64,000 nucleotides of DNA, taken from Desulfovibrio gilichinskyi (GTDB lineage Bacteria > Desulfobacterota > Desulfovibrionia > Desulfovibrionales > Desulfovibrionaceae). The stretch covers positions 372,001 to 436,000 of the forward strand of contig NZ_FWZU01000003.1 in assembly GCF_900177375.1 (NCBI RefSeq), read 5' to 3'. Position 1 is the first letter of the stretch; each line of letters starts with the position of its first letter. Positions 34,482 to 43,737 of the stretch are shown here, piece by piece. The position numbers and the translations under genes are program-made. Under the pieces are notes generated by a model that was given only the letters and a program-made list of their open reading frames with translations, ran no database searches and had not been told where the DNA came from.

Positions 34482-35549
34482 ATGCCCGGTTTATATATAG
34501 GCTCCACCAGCGGATATTCCGGTAAGAATATGATCGTTATGGGCCTTGGTCTATATTTTCAGAAAGCAGGCATCAGCCTTGGTTATATGAAGCCTGTCGG
34601 AGCTATTCCGGTTGAAGTTGACGGATGTTTAGGTGATGAAGATGCATTCTTTATTCAAGAGGTTTTAGGTGTTTCTAATCCCGCTAAAGTTGTCACTCCG
34701 GTTGTAGTTACCCATGATTTTAAAGTTCAGGCTTTTAACGGAAAATGTGAAGATCATGTTGAACCTATAGTTCAGGCTTACGAAAAAATAAGCGCGGATA
34801 AGGATCTTACCCTTGTCGCCGGATCCGGTTCAATGAACTCTGGCAAATACTGCGGAGTTGACGGGATTCATCTTGTTAAAACTCTGGGAATCAAATGCAT
34901 TGTTATTGATAGATTCCAAAAAGAATTGAACTATGATTATCTGGTAGTGCTTAAAGAAACCTTAGGTGACAGCATGATCGGGGTAATTTTAAATGATATC
35001 CCGCCTACTTTTATGGATGAAATTACCTCACTCATTAAACCTTTTCTCGAAAGAAAAGGAGTTAAAGTGCTAGGAGTAATTCCTAAAGATTCACTCATGG
35101 GAACGATTAAAGTCTGTGATCTGGCAGAGCACCTCGGCGGAAAAATTATTTCTGCTCACAGTAAAAAAGAGCAGCCGGTTGAAAGTTTTCTGATTGGTAC
35201 TATGCAGGTCGAAAACTTTATGACCCATTTTCGCAAGCACCGTAATTCCGCTGTTATTGTCGGCGGTGACAGGTCTGATGTTCAGCTTGTCGCGCTTGAG
35301 GGCGAATGTCCATGTCTTGTGCTGACCGGAAATCTTTACCCTAATGATATTATTTTAACCCGCTCAGAGATTTTAGGGACTCCCATAATTGTTGTGCGGG
35401 ACGATACCTTTTCAGTAGCGAAAAAAATGGAAGACATTCTATCGCGGCATAAACTGCGCGAACCTGCTAAAATCAAGCATGGCGCGGAACTTGTAGCGTC
35501 GCATATCGATTTTGCATACATAAAGAAAGAACTTGATCTAAAATACTAG
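34482..35549 (+). CDS. Phosphotransacetylase-family protein with DRTGG domain
   Basis: 355 residues. The N-terminal LYIGSTSGYSGKNMIVMGLG is a P-loop dethiobiotin/cobyrinate-synthase-like fold, as in the N-terminal region of long Pta enzymes. The C-terminal part (about 215-325, VGGDRSDVQLVALEGECPCL) is a DRTGG domain. The catalytic Pta domain is absent, so it is probably regulatory or an accessory rather than an active phosphotransacetylase. It follows the ADP-forming CoA ligase, a pairing that suggests control of acetyl-CoA/acetate flux. AAGGAG precedes the ATG and a strong terminator follows. Confidence 0.8.
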   Translation: MPGLYIGSTSGYSGKNMIVMGLGLYFQKAGISLGYMKPVGAIPVEVDGCLGDEDAFFIQEVLGVSNPAKVVTPVVVTHDFKVQAFNGKCEDHVEPIVQAYEKISADKDLTLVAGSGSMNSGKYCGVDGIHLVKTLGIKCIVIDRFQKELNYDYLVVLKETLGDSMIGVILNDIPPTFMDEITSLIKPFLERKGVKVLGVIPKDSLMGTIKVCDLAEHLGGKIISAHSKKEQPVESFLIGTMQVENFMTHFRKHRNSAVIVGGDRSDVQLVALEGECPCLVLTGNLYPNDIILTRSEILGTPIIVVRDDTFSVAKKMEDILSRHKLREPAKIKHGAELVASHIDFAYIKKELDLKY

Positions 35550-35559
35550 TTATAAACTA

Positions 35560-35595
35560 AGCCCCGCATGTCATAACGTGCGGGGCTGTTTTTTT
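35560..35595 (+). terminator. Terminator after the DRTGG gene
   Basis: Stem AGCCCCGCA / TGCGGGGCT (35560-35568, 35579-35587) followed by a T-rich run to 35595. It lies between convergent genes and may serve both. Confidence 0.88.
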
Positions 35596-36217
35596 ATGTA
35601 AAAAACGGATTATTCCGTTTTTCGTGAATTACAGTGGTCATGGGGCCGTGTCCTGAATGAATCTGAGTCTCATCTGGCAGAATAAAGATTCTGTTTCGTA
35701 TGGAATTTAGCAAAGTTTCACTGTCTCCGCCGGGAAAATCTGTCCGGCCCACTGCTATCATAAATATTACATCTCCGACGAATACGCAGTTTAGAGCAGG
35801 GAAGAAATATGAAAGGCTGCCTCGTGTGTGCCCGGGGGTGTCCAGCACCATCATCGGCTGATCAAATATAAACTGTTTTCCGGGTTTAAGGTCTGTCGCT
35901 TTAAAGTCATGCAGTTGCGGGAACTCTTTTGATCCTCCGTAGGAGAAAGAAACTTCGTTTAAGTACATGTCTTCGATATTTCCAAAAACCTCCGCTCCGG
36001 TCAATTGTTGCAGCTCGCCCACTCCGCCGATGTGATCAAGATGCATATGAGTCAGGTAGATGGCTGTAACATTGAGATTTCTGGTTTTGATTGCCTCCAA
36101 AAGAGGGAAAGGTTCCGGCGCACAGTCTATTACGATTGCATCTTTGCCGGAAGTCAGCAGGTAGCAGTTTGTTTCAAGTGGTCCTAGAATAAACGTTTCA
36201 ACTGCAATATTTGTCAT
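35594..36217 (-). CDS. Metallo-beta-lactamase-fold hydrolase (glyoxalase II-like)
   Basis: 207 residues. Metal motif THMHLDHIGG (HxHxDH), then DTPGHTRGSLSYFF, VFVGDVIF and HSGHGP supply the remaining His/Asp ligands. Short YcbL-type proteins of this size are often annotated as hydroxyacylglutathione hydrolases, but they lack the C-terminal substrate domain of true glyoxalase II, so the substrate is unknown. It has no same-strand neighbour here and converges on the DRTGG gene. Confidence 0.87.
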   Translation of the reverse strand: MTNIAVETFILGPLETNCYLLTSGKDAIVIDCAPEPFPLLEAIKTRNLNVTAIYLTHMHLDHIGGVGELQQLTGAEVFGNIEDMYLNEVSFSYGGSKEFPQLHDFKATDLKPGKQFIFDQPMMVLDTPGHTRGSLSYFFPALNCVFVGDVIFMIAVGRTDFPGGDSETLLNSIRNRIFILPDETQIHSGHGPMTTVIHEKRNNPFFT

Positions 36218-36303
36218 TTTACAATCCTTGACTGTGTACAGGCCATATAGTGAACTTAAATTTATTTTTTATTAGAATAATTAATAATTAAACAGGATTA
36301 AAG

Positions 36304-37482
36304 ATGCTTTACTTTTTAGGAAACTGTCAAATGGATTTTCTAAGTCGCGCCGTTACTGAGCTCGGACACGATTGCATATATAGAGTTCTTGCGTCGCCTT
36401 TTACATATAATAGTTCCCCGGGAATCATTCCGCACGAGTTGCTTGAGAAGGATCAAACTTTCGGTCTTGCAGATTTTTATCATGATCGCAGTCTGTTTAA
36501 TCAGTTTGAAATGATTTCTGCTGATGATGAACCAGAAGCAATAGTAATTAACCTGTTTCACGAAAGCAGTCCTCTTTTTATTGAAAAAGAGCAGAAATAT
36601 ATATTTTTTATTGATCCGAAAGCTTGGACATATCATCCATCTTTTGAGGAGTGGATGAAAGCCGGATTCGGTATGATTCAGACAAATCCTGCTACGTACT
36701 TAAAACGATATGAAGAGATGATTAAAAATCTTCGCTTGAAGTTTCCGCAGGTGCCTATTCTTGTTGTTTCAAGGTTGTCCCATTATCCCGCGTTTGGCCC
36801 GGAACCATATTCTTACCTTGAGGGGTGGAATGATCTTTGGAAATACAGCGGTCAAATCTTTAATCGATGGGAAAACAATATTTCTGATTTAACTGTTGTT
36901 GATATGGATAGAATTTTTGCAGGAATTTGGTCCGCATCTGAAAAAAGGATTGAAGCTCATTGTCCTTTTTTAAAATTTAAGCTGACAGAAAAAGATAATG
37001 TAATAACCGGACTTCATGCCAGTCGCGATGTTGAACATATAGGTTCAATGTGGCCAGTTTTAGCCAAAAAGATCACTGAATTTGTTGAGAAAGGTAAAAT
37101 AAGTTACTGCGCAGAGGAAGTCATACCTGCTGAGTGGAAAAGGTCGTGGCAGCCAGAGAAATATCAGGATGAAGAATTGCTTAAAATGCTCGGGTCAGGA
37201 GCTAATTATCTTTGCGCCAGGGCAATCGGGAGCTTTTTTATTAATCACGAGCATGATTACACAGAATTATTGGTAAAAACAGCGCAGTACACACCTGTAT
37301 GCCATAACACGTTGCATATGATTAAAACTTATGGGCGAATTTGGAGAAATCCGGATCTTGCGCTGTGGTGCAATGTTCATCGTGAAAATGTACTGAAATT
37401 TACTGCAAACGGGCCGCTTTACACGCAGGATTATATTGAGCGGCTTAATGAAGTGGAGAAGTTTGCTTCAGGCAAAGCGTAA
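36304..37482 (+). CDS. Uncharacterised protein with an N-terminal GNCQ motif
   Basis: 392 residues. It starts LYFLGNCQMDFLSRAVTELG. The GNCQ beginning recalls WcbI-type and SGNH-like proteins of polysaccharide modification; IVINLFHESSPLF and VPILVVSRLSH would be the following strands, and LHASRDVEHIG could carry a late catalytic His. No signal peptide or membrane segment is seen. The last 130 residues have no match I know. AGGA precedes the ATG, and a perfect 32-base palindrome follows the stop. Family placement is tentative. Confidence 0.55.
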   Translation: MLYFLGNCQMDFLSRAVTELGHDCIYRVLASPFTYNSSPGIIPHELLEKDQTFGLADFYHDRSLFNQFEMISADDEPEAIVINLFHESSPLFIEKEQKYIFFIDPKAWTYHPSFEEWMKAGFGMIQTNPATYLKRYEEMIKNLRLKFPQVPILVVSRLSHYPAFGPEPYSYLEGWNDLWKYSGQIFNRWENNISDLTVVDMDRIFAGIWSASEKRIEAHCPFLKFKLTEKDNVITGLHASRDVEHIGSMWPVLAKKITEFVEKGKISYCAEEVIPAEWKRSWQPEKYQDEELLKMLGSGANYLCARAIGSFFINHEHDYTELLVKTAQYTPVCHNTLHMIKTYGRIWRNPDLALWCNVHRENVLKFTANGPLYTQDYIERLNEVEKFASGKA

Positions 37483-37515
37483 ATGTAATAAATTATTCCG
37501 GACAGTAAATTGTAA

Positions 37516-37547
37516 AATCCCGTTGAAGAATATTCTTCAACGGGATT
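37516..37547 (+). terminator. Inverted repeat between convergent genes, probable terminator
   Basis: Perfect palindrome with 15-base arms (AATCCCGTTGAAGAA and its complement) around TA. The T-tract is weak on the plus strand (GTGTTTAAC), as on the other strand. It probably ends transcription of the GNCQ gene and perhaps of the glycine cleavage operon. Confidence 0.6.
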
Positions 37548-37588
37548 GTGTTTAACTTTGGTAAGCAGTCTTCTGCTATGTCGGTAAA

Positions 37589-38980
37589 CTATTTTGGTAA
37601 TTGTTTATCAGCTTTCAATGCACCAAGTAAGGCTTCATCAAGTGAAGGATGGGGGAAGATTACTTTATGCAGATCTTCTTCGGTCCAAGCTTCCTGAACA
37701 ATCATTGCGGCCGCAGTTGTAAAGCCGGAGACGTGGTGTCCCACAGCTGTAATACCTGCAACCTTATCATCCAGCCATACAACTTTCACAAAGCCTTGTG
37801 TCGAGGCGTAAGACTGCGCAATGGGGTTAGCAACAAGCGGAAATGATGAAACTTTTATTTCGCCTTTTCCTTCAAGGTCTTTGACCATCAGCCCTACACG
37901 CATGGTTTCCGGTGAACCGTACAGAATAGAAGGGACAGGAGCATGTGTGTACGGCCCCTTGTCTTTTCCGGTAATTCTGCGCACAACATATCCGGCCTGA
38001 TGGCTGGCTGCGTGAGCGAGTAAAACATTACCGTTAAGGTCACCGATTGCATAAACATTGGGCGCGGCTTCGAGGTTTTCATTAATTTTAACAAAACCGG
38101 GACCAACGGTTGAAGCTCCGCAGTTCTCCAGACCCAGGTCTTTTGAATTGGGTCGTCTTCCTACAGCTATAAGAGCTTTGTCCGCGATTATTTCTTCACC
38201 GTCTTCAGTGCGTAAAACAGCTTTGCCGTTTTCAGCAGTAACGGATTTTACTTTCACGCCGAGTTTAATATTCCACTTGTTACGCTTGAAAACTGAATGC
38301 AAAGTTTTGGAGACCTCCGGGTCTTCATACATTGCTATTCTGTCGAGAGCGTCAACAACTGTGATTTCAGTTCCGGTTCTGTGGGCAATTTGAGCCATTT
38401 CAAGGCCGATAAACCCCGCTCCGATAACGAGAAGTGACTTAGTCATTTCAGTAAGAGCAAGAAACCCTGTGTTGTCTAAAACAGTCTCATTATCAGGTTC
38501 AAGTCCGGGGAAAACAGTTGGGTGGGAACCTGTAGCGAGTACAAGGTTTTTATACTCCAGCACCGCTGTTTCATTATGGTGGGAAACTTCCACTTTTCCC
38601 TGCTCAATGATCTTTGCCGCAGCATGGTAAAAATCAATGTTCAGAGCTTTCAGTTTTTGCGCCATTGCTTTACGGGTAGCACCTGTAAAGCGGTCTTTTT
38701 TAGTACAAAGAGCTTCAAAATCTATTTCAATATTACCTGTAGCTATTTTAGCTTTGACCTGCGCGGCGAGGTCTTCAACCGGAGAAGTTGCTCCCAGATA
38801 CAGCTTTGTGGGGATGCAGCCGACATTTAAGCAGGTTCCGCCGAGCAGATCTTTTTCTACCAAGGCAACTTTTATTCCGAGTGCAGCCGCTTCCGTTGCT
38901 GCGTCAAAACCGCCCGGTCCGGCTCCTACGACCACGAGGTCGTAGGAACGGGGTCCGGCTGGTAAATTAGTTAATGTCAT
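37589..38980 (-). CDS. lpdA: Dihydrolipoyl dehydrogenase (L-protein)
   Basis: 463 residues. FAD-binding VVVGAGPGGFDAATEAAAL, redox-active disulfide Cys50-Cys55 in GGTCLNVGCIPTK, NAD-binding VIGAGFIGLEMAQIA, second FAD motif YAIGDLNG and the C-terminal HPSLDEALLGAL, where the usual sequence is HPTLSE. It reoxidises the lipoyl arm of GcvH. The gene overlaps gcvPB by 14 bases and closes the glycine cleavage operon, so a dedicated glycine-system role is likely. Confidence 0.95.
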   Translation of the reverse strand: MTLTNLPAGPRSYDLVVVGAGPGGFDAATEAAALGIKVALVEKDLLGGTCLNVGCIPTKLYLGATSPVEDLAAQVKAKIATGNIEIDFEALCTKKDRFTGATRKAMAQKLKALNIDFYHAAAKIIEQGKVEVSHHNETAVLEYKNLVLATGSHPTVFPGLEPDNETVLDNTGFLALTEMTKSLLVIGAGFIGLEMAQIAHRTGTEITVVDALDRIAMYEDPEVSKTLHSVFKRNKWNIKLGVKVKSVTAENGKAVLRTEDGEEIIADKALIAVGRRPNSKDLGLENCGASTVGPGFVKINENLEAAPNVYAIGDLNGNVLLAHAASHQAGYVVRRITGKDKGPYTHAPVPSILYGSPETMRVGLMVKDLEGKGEIKVSSFPLVANPIAQSYASTQGFVKVVWLDDKVAGITAVGHHVSGFTTAAAMIVQEAWTEEDLHKVIFPHPSLDEALLGALKADKQLPK

Positions 38981-40412
38981 CAGTGATCACCATGTCGCGA
39001 GCAGCTTTAGTTTCATCCAGTCTGCTGACTGAAAGGGTAACCGGAGCGTTCGTAATGAAATCAGGATTTTCTTCTGCGATTTTTGCAATTTCAATCAGAT
39101 CATCGACAAAGCGGTCCAGCGTTTCCTTACTTTCTGTTTCAGTAGGCTCGATCATCATACATTCCTTAACAATAAGAGGGAAGTAGATGGTGGGAGCATG
39201 GTGCCCCTTATCGAGAAGAGCTTTTGCAACATCCAGTGCGCGAACTCCGTTTTTAGCCTGATTCACAGCTGAAAGAACGAATTCGTGCATGCAGGTGCGG
39301 TTGTATGGAACTTCAAAGTAGTCTTCGAGTCTTTTGCGCATATAGTTCGCACTGAGAACTGCATTTTCTGTAGCTCTGATGAGACCTTCACGTCCTAAGC
39401 GGAGCATGTAGGCATATGCTTTAAGATAAACTCCGAAGTTGCCATAGAAAGGTGCCACAAAACCGATTGATTTAGGAGCATCGTATGAAAGGTAGTACTG
39501 ACCGTCTTCAAGTTTTTTAACCCTTGAAACAGGCAGGAAAGGGGTCAGTTTTTCACAAACACCGACAGGTCCGGAGCCGGGACCGCCTCCGCCGTGAGGA
39601 GTAGCGAAAGTTTTATGCAGATTTAAATGAACAACATCAAATCCTGCATCACCGACTCTCATTTTACCCATGATAGCGTTCATGTTTGCTCCGTCATAAT
39701 AGAGCAGAGCATCTTTTTCATGAATCATTTTAACTATTTCAGGGAGGTGTTTTTCGAACAGTCCAAGAGTGTTCGGACAGGTCATCATAACTGCCGCAAC
39801 TTCATCATCCAGAACTTCTGCGAGTGCTTCAGGAGTAATAATTCCGTTATTTGATTCAACAGAAACAACTTCGTATCCGGCGATTGAAGCCGATGCAGGG
39901 TTGGTTCCGTGAGCTGAGTCAGGGCATATTACTTTAGTTTTTTTATTACCTTTATCTCTATGGTAGGCGGAAATAATCATAACACCGGTCAGTTCGCCGT
40001 GTGCTCCTGCCATAGGATGCATGGTGAAGTCTGCCATACCGCAAAGTTCGCTCAGCAGTCTTTCTGTTTCAAAAATGACTTCTAGCGCGCCCTGACAATG
40101 ACGTCCGGCTCCTTTGAGCTGGGATATAGCTGGGTGCAGTCTTGCAAACCCTGGCAGAGCTGCAACCTGTTCTGTGAATTTAGGATTGTATTTCATTGTG
40201 CATGAACCGAGAGGATAGAAATTGGAATCTACCCCGAAGTTTTTCATGGACAACTTTGTGAAATGGCGAACTACATCAAGTTCGGAAAGGGAAGGCATGC
40301 CTGAGCTTTCGCGGAGCAGTTCTGCCGGAATGAAGTCTTCTATGTTGCTTGCGGGTTTTTCAGGCCACACACCTTCGCGACCGGATACGGATTTTTTGAA
40401 TACGGTTTTCAT
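38967..40412 (-). CDS. gcvPB: Glycine dehydrogenase (decarboxylating) subunit 2
   Basis: 481 residues. The PLP lysine is Lys267 in VHLNLHKTFATPHGGGG, followed by the glycine-rich loop. PLGSCTMKYNPKF and SAHGTNPASASIAGYEV are typical of the C-terminal half of P-protein. It works with subunit 1 to decarboxylate glycine onto lipoyl-GcvH, or to carboxylate in the reductive direction used by some sulfate reducers. One-base overlap with gcvPA (TAATG). Confidence 0.97.
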   Translation of the reverse strand: MKTVFKKSVSGREGVWPEKPASNIEDFIPAELLRESSGMPSLSELDVVRHFTKLSMKNFGVDSNFYPLGSCTMKYNPKFTEQVAALPGFARLHPAISQLKGAGRHCQGALEVIFETERLLSELCGMADFTMHPMAGAHGELTGVMIISAYHRDKGNKKTKVICPDSAHGTNPASASIAGYEVVSVESNNGIITPEALAEVLDDEVAAVMMTCPNTLGLFEKHLPEIVKMIHEKDALLYYDGANMNAIMGKMRVGDAGFDVVHLNLHKTFATPHGGGGPGSGPVGVCEKLTPFLPVSRVKKLEDGQYYLSYDAPKSIGFVAPFYGNFGVYLKAYAYMLRLGREGLIRATENAVLSANYMRKRLEDYFEVPYNRTCMHEFVLSAVNQAKNGVRALDVAKALLDKGHHAPTIYFPLIVKECMMIEPTETESKETLDRFVDDLIEIAKIAEENPDFITNAPVTLSVSRLDETKAARDMVITDDIN

Positions 40413-41743
40413 TAGATTGCCCCCCGCAGTATTTCAGCAAAAATGCCGATTTGCTCTTCCGTGGTCTTTTCAGTGCAGGCTACAAGCAGTCCGTTTTCAA
40501 GACCTTCATAGTAGCGTCCGAGAGGGAAGCCCGGGATAATGCCGCGCTCGGTAAGTTTGTCTATAATTTCAAATGCGTTAACCGGAAGGGTAATTGCAAA
40601 CTCGTTACCGAAAGGTCCCTTGGTGAAAAGCTCTACGCCGGTGATTGAGGTCAGTTTTTCTGCTGCGTAATGTGCACGCTCAATTGAAAGTAAAGCTGTA
40701 CGGCGAAGTCCTTCTTCCCCGAGCAGGCAGAGATGAATAAGAGTACGAAGAGCACATAACGCCTGATTCGAGCAGATATTTGAGGTCGCTTTCTGTCTTC
40801 TGATGTGCTGTTCTCTTGCTTGAAGAGTCAGAACATAACCTGTTCTGCCTTCACCGTCTTCAGTCCGTCCTACCACGCGTCCGGGCATCTGGCGGACAAG
40901 GTCTTTGGAACATGTCATGATTCCGAGGTAAGGACCGCCGAAGGAGAGAGGCTGGCCTATGCTTTGTCCTTCTGCAACGGCAATGTCAGCACCCATTTGT
41001 CCGGGGGTCTTTAAGACCGCCTGCAGTACCGGGTAGGCTGACATGATCGTAACGGCTTTATGTTCATGAGCAGTAGCGAAAAGATCTGTGAAGTCATTTA
41101 CTGAGCCGAAAAAGTTAGGGTTCTGAACGATTACAGCTGCGGTATCTTTATCGATTGCGGCTGTGAGTGATTTGATGTTTGTCCGCCCGTGATTGTGTGG
41201 AACAGTCACCAGTTCAAGGTTCAAATTGCCTGTATATGAGTCCAGCATTACCCTGTAAATGGGGTTCAGCGCTTCACTGACTATGATTTTGCGACGTTTA
41301 GTTTTGCGGACAGCCATAAGGGTTGCTTCATACAAAGCAGTTCCGCCATCGTATACAGACGCATTGGAGTAATCAAGACCCATAAGTCTTGCCATTGCTG
41401 TCTGGTATTCAAAAATAGCCTGCAAAGTTCCTTGAGAAGCTTCCGGCTGATACGGTGTATATGCGGTGTAAAATTCGCTGCGGGAAACAAGGGCATCAAC
41501 TGCGGTAGGGATGAAGTGGTCGTAAAATCCGGCTCCGAGAAAGCTGGTTAAATCTGTGGTGTTTCTTGCAGCCAGTTTTTCCATATTTTGCAGAACAGCC
41601 ATTTCGCTCTTACCTTTAGGAAGGTCAAAGCTTTTAGGTCTGAGTTCTGCCGGAATTTCAGCGAACAAGTCATCCACGGAGTTTACGCCGATCACATCAA
41701 GCATTTCCCGTACTTCTTCCGGGGAATGGGGTACGTAAGGCAT
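40412..41743 (-). CDS. gcvPA: Glycine dehydrogenase (decarboxylating) subunit 1
   Basis: 443 residues, matching the N-terminal half of P-protein: FLGAGFYDHFIPTAVDALVS, AYTPYQPEASQGTLQAIFEY, YDGGTALYEATLMAV and FGGPYLGIMTC. GGAGG precedes the ATG. It is separated from gcvH by 93 bases that hold a terminator-like hairpin. Confidence 0.97.
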   Translation of the reverse strand: MPYVPHSPEEVREMLDVIGVNSVDDLFAEIPAELRPKSFDLPKGKSEMAVLQNMEKLAARNTTDLTSFLGAGFYDHFIPTAVDALVSRSEFYTAYTPYQPEASQGTLQAIFEYQTAMARLMGLDYSNASVYDGGTALYEATLMAVRKTKRRKIIVSEALNPIYRVMLDSYTGNLNLELVTVPHNHGRTNIKSLTAAIDKDTAAVIVQNPNFFGSVNDFTDLFATAHEHKAVTIMSAYPVLQAVLKTPGQMGADIAVAEGQSIGQPLSFGGPYLGIMTCSKDLVRQMPGRVVGRTEDGEGRTGYVLTLQAREQHIRRQKATSNICSNQALCALRTLIHLCLLGEEGLRRTALLSIERAHYAAEKLTSITGVELFTKGPFGNEFAITLPVNAFEIIDKLTERGIIPGFPLGRYYEGLENGLLVACTEKTTEEQIGIFAEILRGAI

Positions 41744-41749
41744 TTAAAC

Positions 41750-41802
41750 CTCCGATAAAAAAGTTACTTCCCCGCCAGCCACTTGAGGCATGCGGGGAAG
41801 AT
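41750..41802 (-). terminator. Intercistronic terminator-like hairpin between gcvH and gcvPA
   Basis: On the minus strand CTTCCCCGC pairs with GCGGGGAAG (41800-41792 with 41775-41767) and is followed by TAACTTTTTTATC. Partial termination here would give more GcvH than P-protein. Confidence 0.65.
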
Positions 41803-41836
41803 TCAGTTAACTATATAAGGTAGCGGTGTACCTGAA

Positions 41837-42217
41837 TTAATGGGCGTCTTCTTCGGTTACTTCCTGGTAGGCAGCAGCGTCTAAAAGATCGTCGGTCGAT
41901 CCGGTGATTTTGACTTTGACCAGCCAGCCTTCGCCATAGGGATCGTCATTTACTTTTTCAGGTGCGTCTTCAAGGCTTTCGTTAACAGCGATAACTTCAC
42001 ATGCTACAGGCATGTAAACTTCACTGGCGGCTTTAACAGATTCGATAGAGCCGAATTCGTCTCCAGCTTCAAATGTATCGCCTTCCTGCGGTAATTCTAT
42101 GAAAGTAAGATCTCCAAGCTGCTCCTGAGCAAATTGGGTGATACCGATGGTTCCGTTTTCGCCGTCGACTTTCAGCCATTCGTGAGATTTGGCGTAAAGA
42201 AGTTCCTGAGGGATCAT
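41837..42217 (-). CDS. gcvH: Glycine cleavage system H protein
   Basis: 126 residues. Lys62 in SIESVKAASEVYMPV is the lipoylation site. HEWLKVDGENGTIGIT and FIELPQEGDTFEAGDEFGSI are also conserved. It carries the aminomethyl group between the P, T and L proteins. First gene of the gcvH-gcvPA-gcvPB-lpdA operon. AAGGAGG precedes the ATG. No gcvT is in the window. Confidence 0.97.
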   Translation of the reverse strand: MIPQELLYAKSHEWLKVDGENGTIGITQFAQEQLGDLTFIELPQEGDTFEAGDEFGSIESVKAASEVYMPVACEVIAVNESLEDAPEKVNDDPYGEGWLVKVKITGSTDDLLDAAAYQEVTEEDAH

Positions 42218-42564
42218 GAAGCCTCCTTTATGAGTGCTCTGTATTTTATGTTATTTATGAGTAGTCCATTCAGAGGACTTTTTTCTGATAGCATTCCTGC
42301 TTAAGAAATAAAAGTCTTACTGATAGGGTAATTCAATAAAATATGCCTGCAAAATTAACAAAAAAAAGATAAATAATGAATTTGTGCAAGTGATAATGGT
42401 TCTATTCGTGTTACCAAAGCTTGTCTTTTGACGAAAAAAAGCATACGCAAATGAAAGTATTTTCTTTTAAATGTATATGTTTATTTTGATTTAAAATATT
42501 AAAGATGTTTTGTGATCTGCGTAATATCTTTAAATGATAAACTATTCTTGTGGAGCGTTCTTTG
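42218..42564. other. Divergent intergenic region gcvH / methyltransferase
   Basis: 347 AT-rich bases. On the gcvH side a small hairpin AGTCC...GGACT (minus strand, near 42265-42281) lies about 50 bases before the start. I looked for the conserved cores of a glycine riboswitch and did not see them. No promoter could be assigned with confidence on either strand. Confidence 0.5.
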
Positions 42565-43233
42565 ATGGACTGGACTTCAGGTGATAGAGAAATTATTTTA
42601 GTTAACACCGCAGGGCGCGAGTGGAAGGTAGAACGTACCGCCGACCTTGAGAGTCTGTGGGAATCTATCGGTGAAGATGATTTCGGTGAAGACGAACGGT
42701 TGCCTTACTGGGCAGAGCTTTGGCCTGCAAGCGTTTTGCTGGGTGAATGGCTTTACCGCAACCAATCCTTAATTAACGGCAAGAAGTGTCTCGATCTTGG
42801 TTGCGGACTCGGTTTAACAGCTATTATCGGCGCGTCACTCGGCGCGGACGTTGTTGCATTTGACTATGAATTTCCTCCACTTATTTTCGCAAAAGAAAAT
42901 GCCGTTTTAAACGGAACTCCTTCCCCCCTTTGGTTGCAGATGGATTGGCGTGAGATTGCTTTAGCCGATAATTCATTTGATTATATATGGGGCGGGGACA
43001 TTCTTTATGAAAAAAGATTTTTTGGTCCGCTGGAAAAATTGTTCAAACGGGTGCTGAAACCTGATGGAAAAATCTGGATGGCGGAGCCTGTGAGAGATGT
43101 TTCAACTCCTGTATGGAAAAAGCTTGAAAAGCTAGGTTGGAACACATCTTTGCCTCTGACTGAAAAAGCTGCCTGTTGCAGTGCTGAAATGACAGTTAAT
43201 ATTCGGGAAGTTGTTCCCGGCACATCTAATTAA
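42565..43233 (+). CDS. Class I SAM-dependent methyltransferase (METTL21/Nnt1-like)
   Basis: About 222 residues. [18 protein letters not shown] followed by [20 protein letters not shown] (motif I) and VVAFDYEF is the pattern of the METTL21/Nnt1 group, which methylates lysines of proteins. [20 protein letters not shown] corresponds to the post-I DxxY region. The target is unknown. GGAG lies nine bases before the ATG at 42565; a GTG at 42550 is an alternative. The nickel regulator gene starts 14 bases downstream, so they are probably cotranscribed. Confidence 0.8.
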   Translation: MDWTSGDREIILVNTAGREWKVERTADLESLWESIGEDDFGEDERLPYWAELWPASVLLGEWLYRNQSLINGKKCLDLGCGLGLTAIIGASLGADVVAFDYEFPPLIFAKENAVLNGTPSPLWLQMDWREIALADNSFDYIWGGDILYEKRFFGPLEKLFKRVLKPDGKIWMAEPVRDVSTPVWKKLEKLGWNTSLPLTEKAACCSAEMTVNIREVVPGTSN

Positions 43234-43247
43234 TATGGAGGACTAAA

Positions 43248-43667
43248 ATGGGTAAAACTATACGTTTCGGGGTTTCTCTTGATTCAGATCTGCTGGAAAA
43301 ATTCGATAAACTGTGTGATGAAAAAAGTTATCAGACACGCTCTGAAGCCATCAGAGATCTTATCCGCAATATGCTGGTCGAGAAAGAATGGGACGAGACT
43401 GACGGTCAAATGGCCGGAACTTTATCATTAGTATACGATCATCATCAAAGCGGCCTTTCACAAAGGCTTACCGAATTGCAGCATGACAGCCACAGCCTTA
43501 TCATGTCCACGCTGCATGTTCATTTAGATCATGACAACTGTCTGGAAGTTATTATTTTAAAAGGTGACGGCAAGGAAATCAAAGAACTTGCTCACAGACT
43601 TATTTCTACCAAAGGAGTCAAGCACGGTAAACTCGGACTGACTACTACCGGAGAAACTCTCGTATAA
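43248..43667 (+). CDS. nikR: Nickel-responsive regulator NikR
   Basis: 139 residues. N-terminal ribbon-helix-helix ([20 protein letters not shown]) and C-terminal ACT-like metal domain. The square-planar nickel ligands of E. coli NikR (His76, His87, His89, Cys95) are all present with an offset of three: His79, His90, His92, Cys98. It represses nickel uptake genes when nickel is plentiful. No nickel transporter or hydrogenase gene is adjacent. GGAGG precedes the ATG. Confidence 0.95.
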   Translation: MGKTIRFGVSLDSDLLEKFDKLCDEKSYQTRSEAIRDLIRNMLVEKEWDETDGQMAGTLSLVYDHHQSGLSQRLTELQHDSHSLIMSTLHVHLDHDNCLEVIILKGDGKEIKELAHRLISTKGVKHGKLGLTTTGETLV

Positions 43668-43737
43668 ATTATTCCCGCCGCTAAGTTTTGCGGGTGGATT
43701 AAATAAGGCTTCAGCACTTTGATGCCGATGGAGTAAA

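Noticed and set aside
42218-42420. Glycine riboswitch before gcvH
   Set aside because: The conserved tandem aptamer cores and linker were not found on the minus strand; only a short unrelated hairpin is present.
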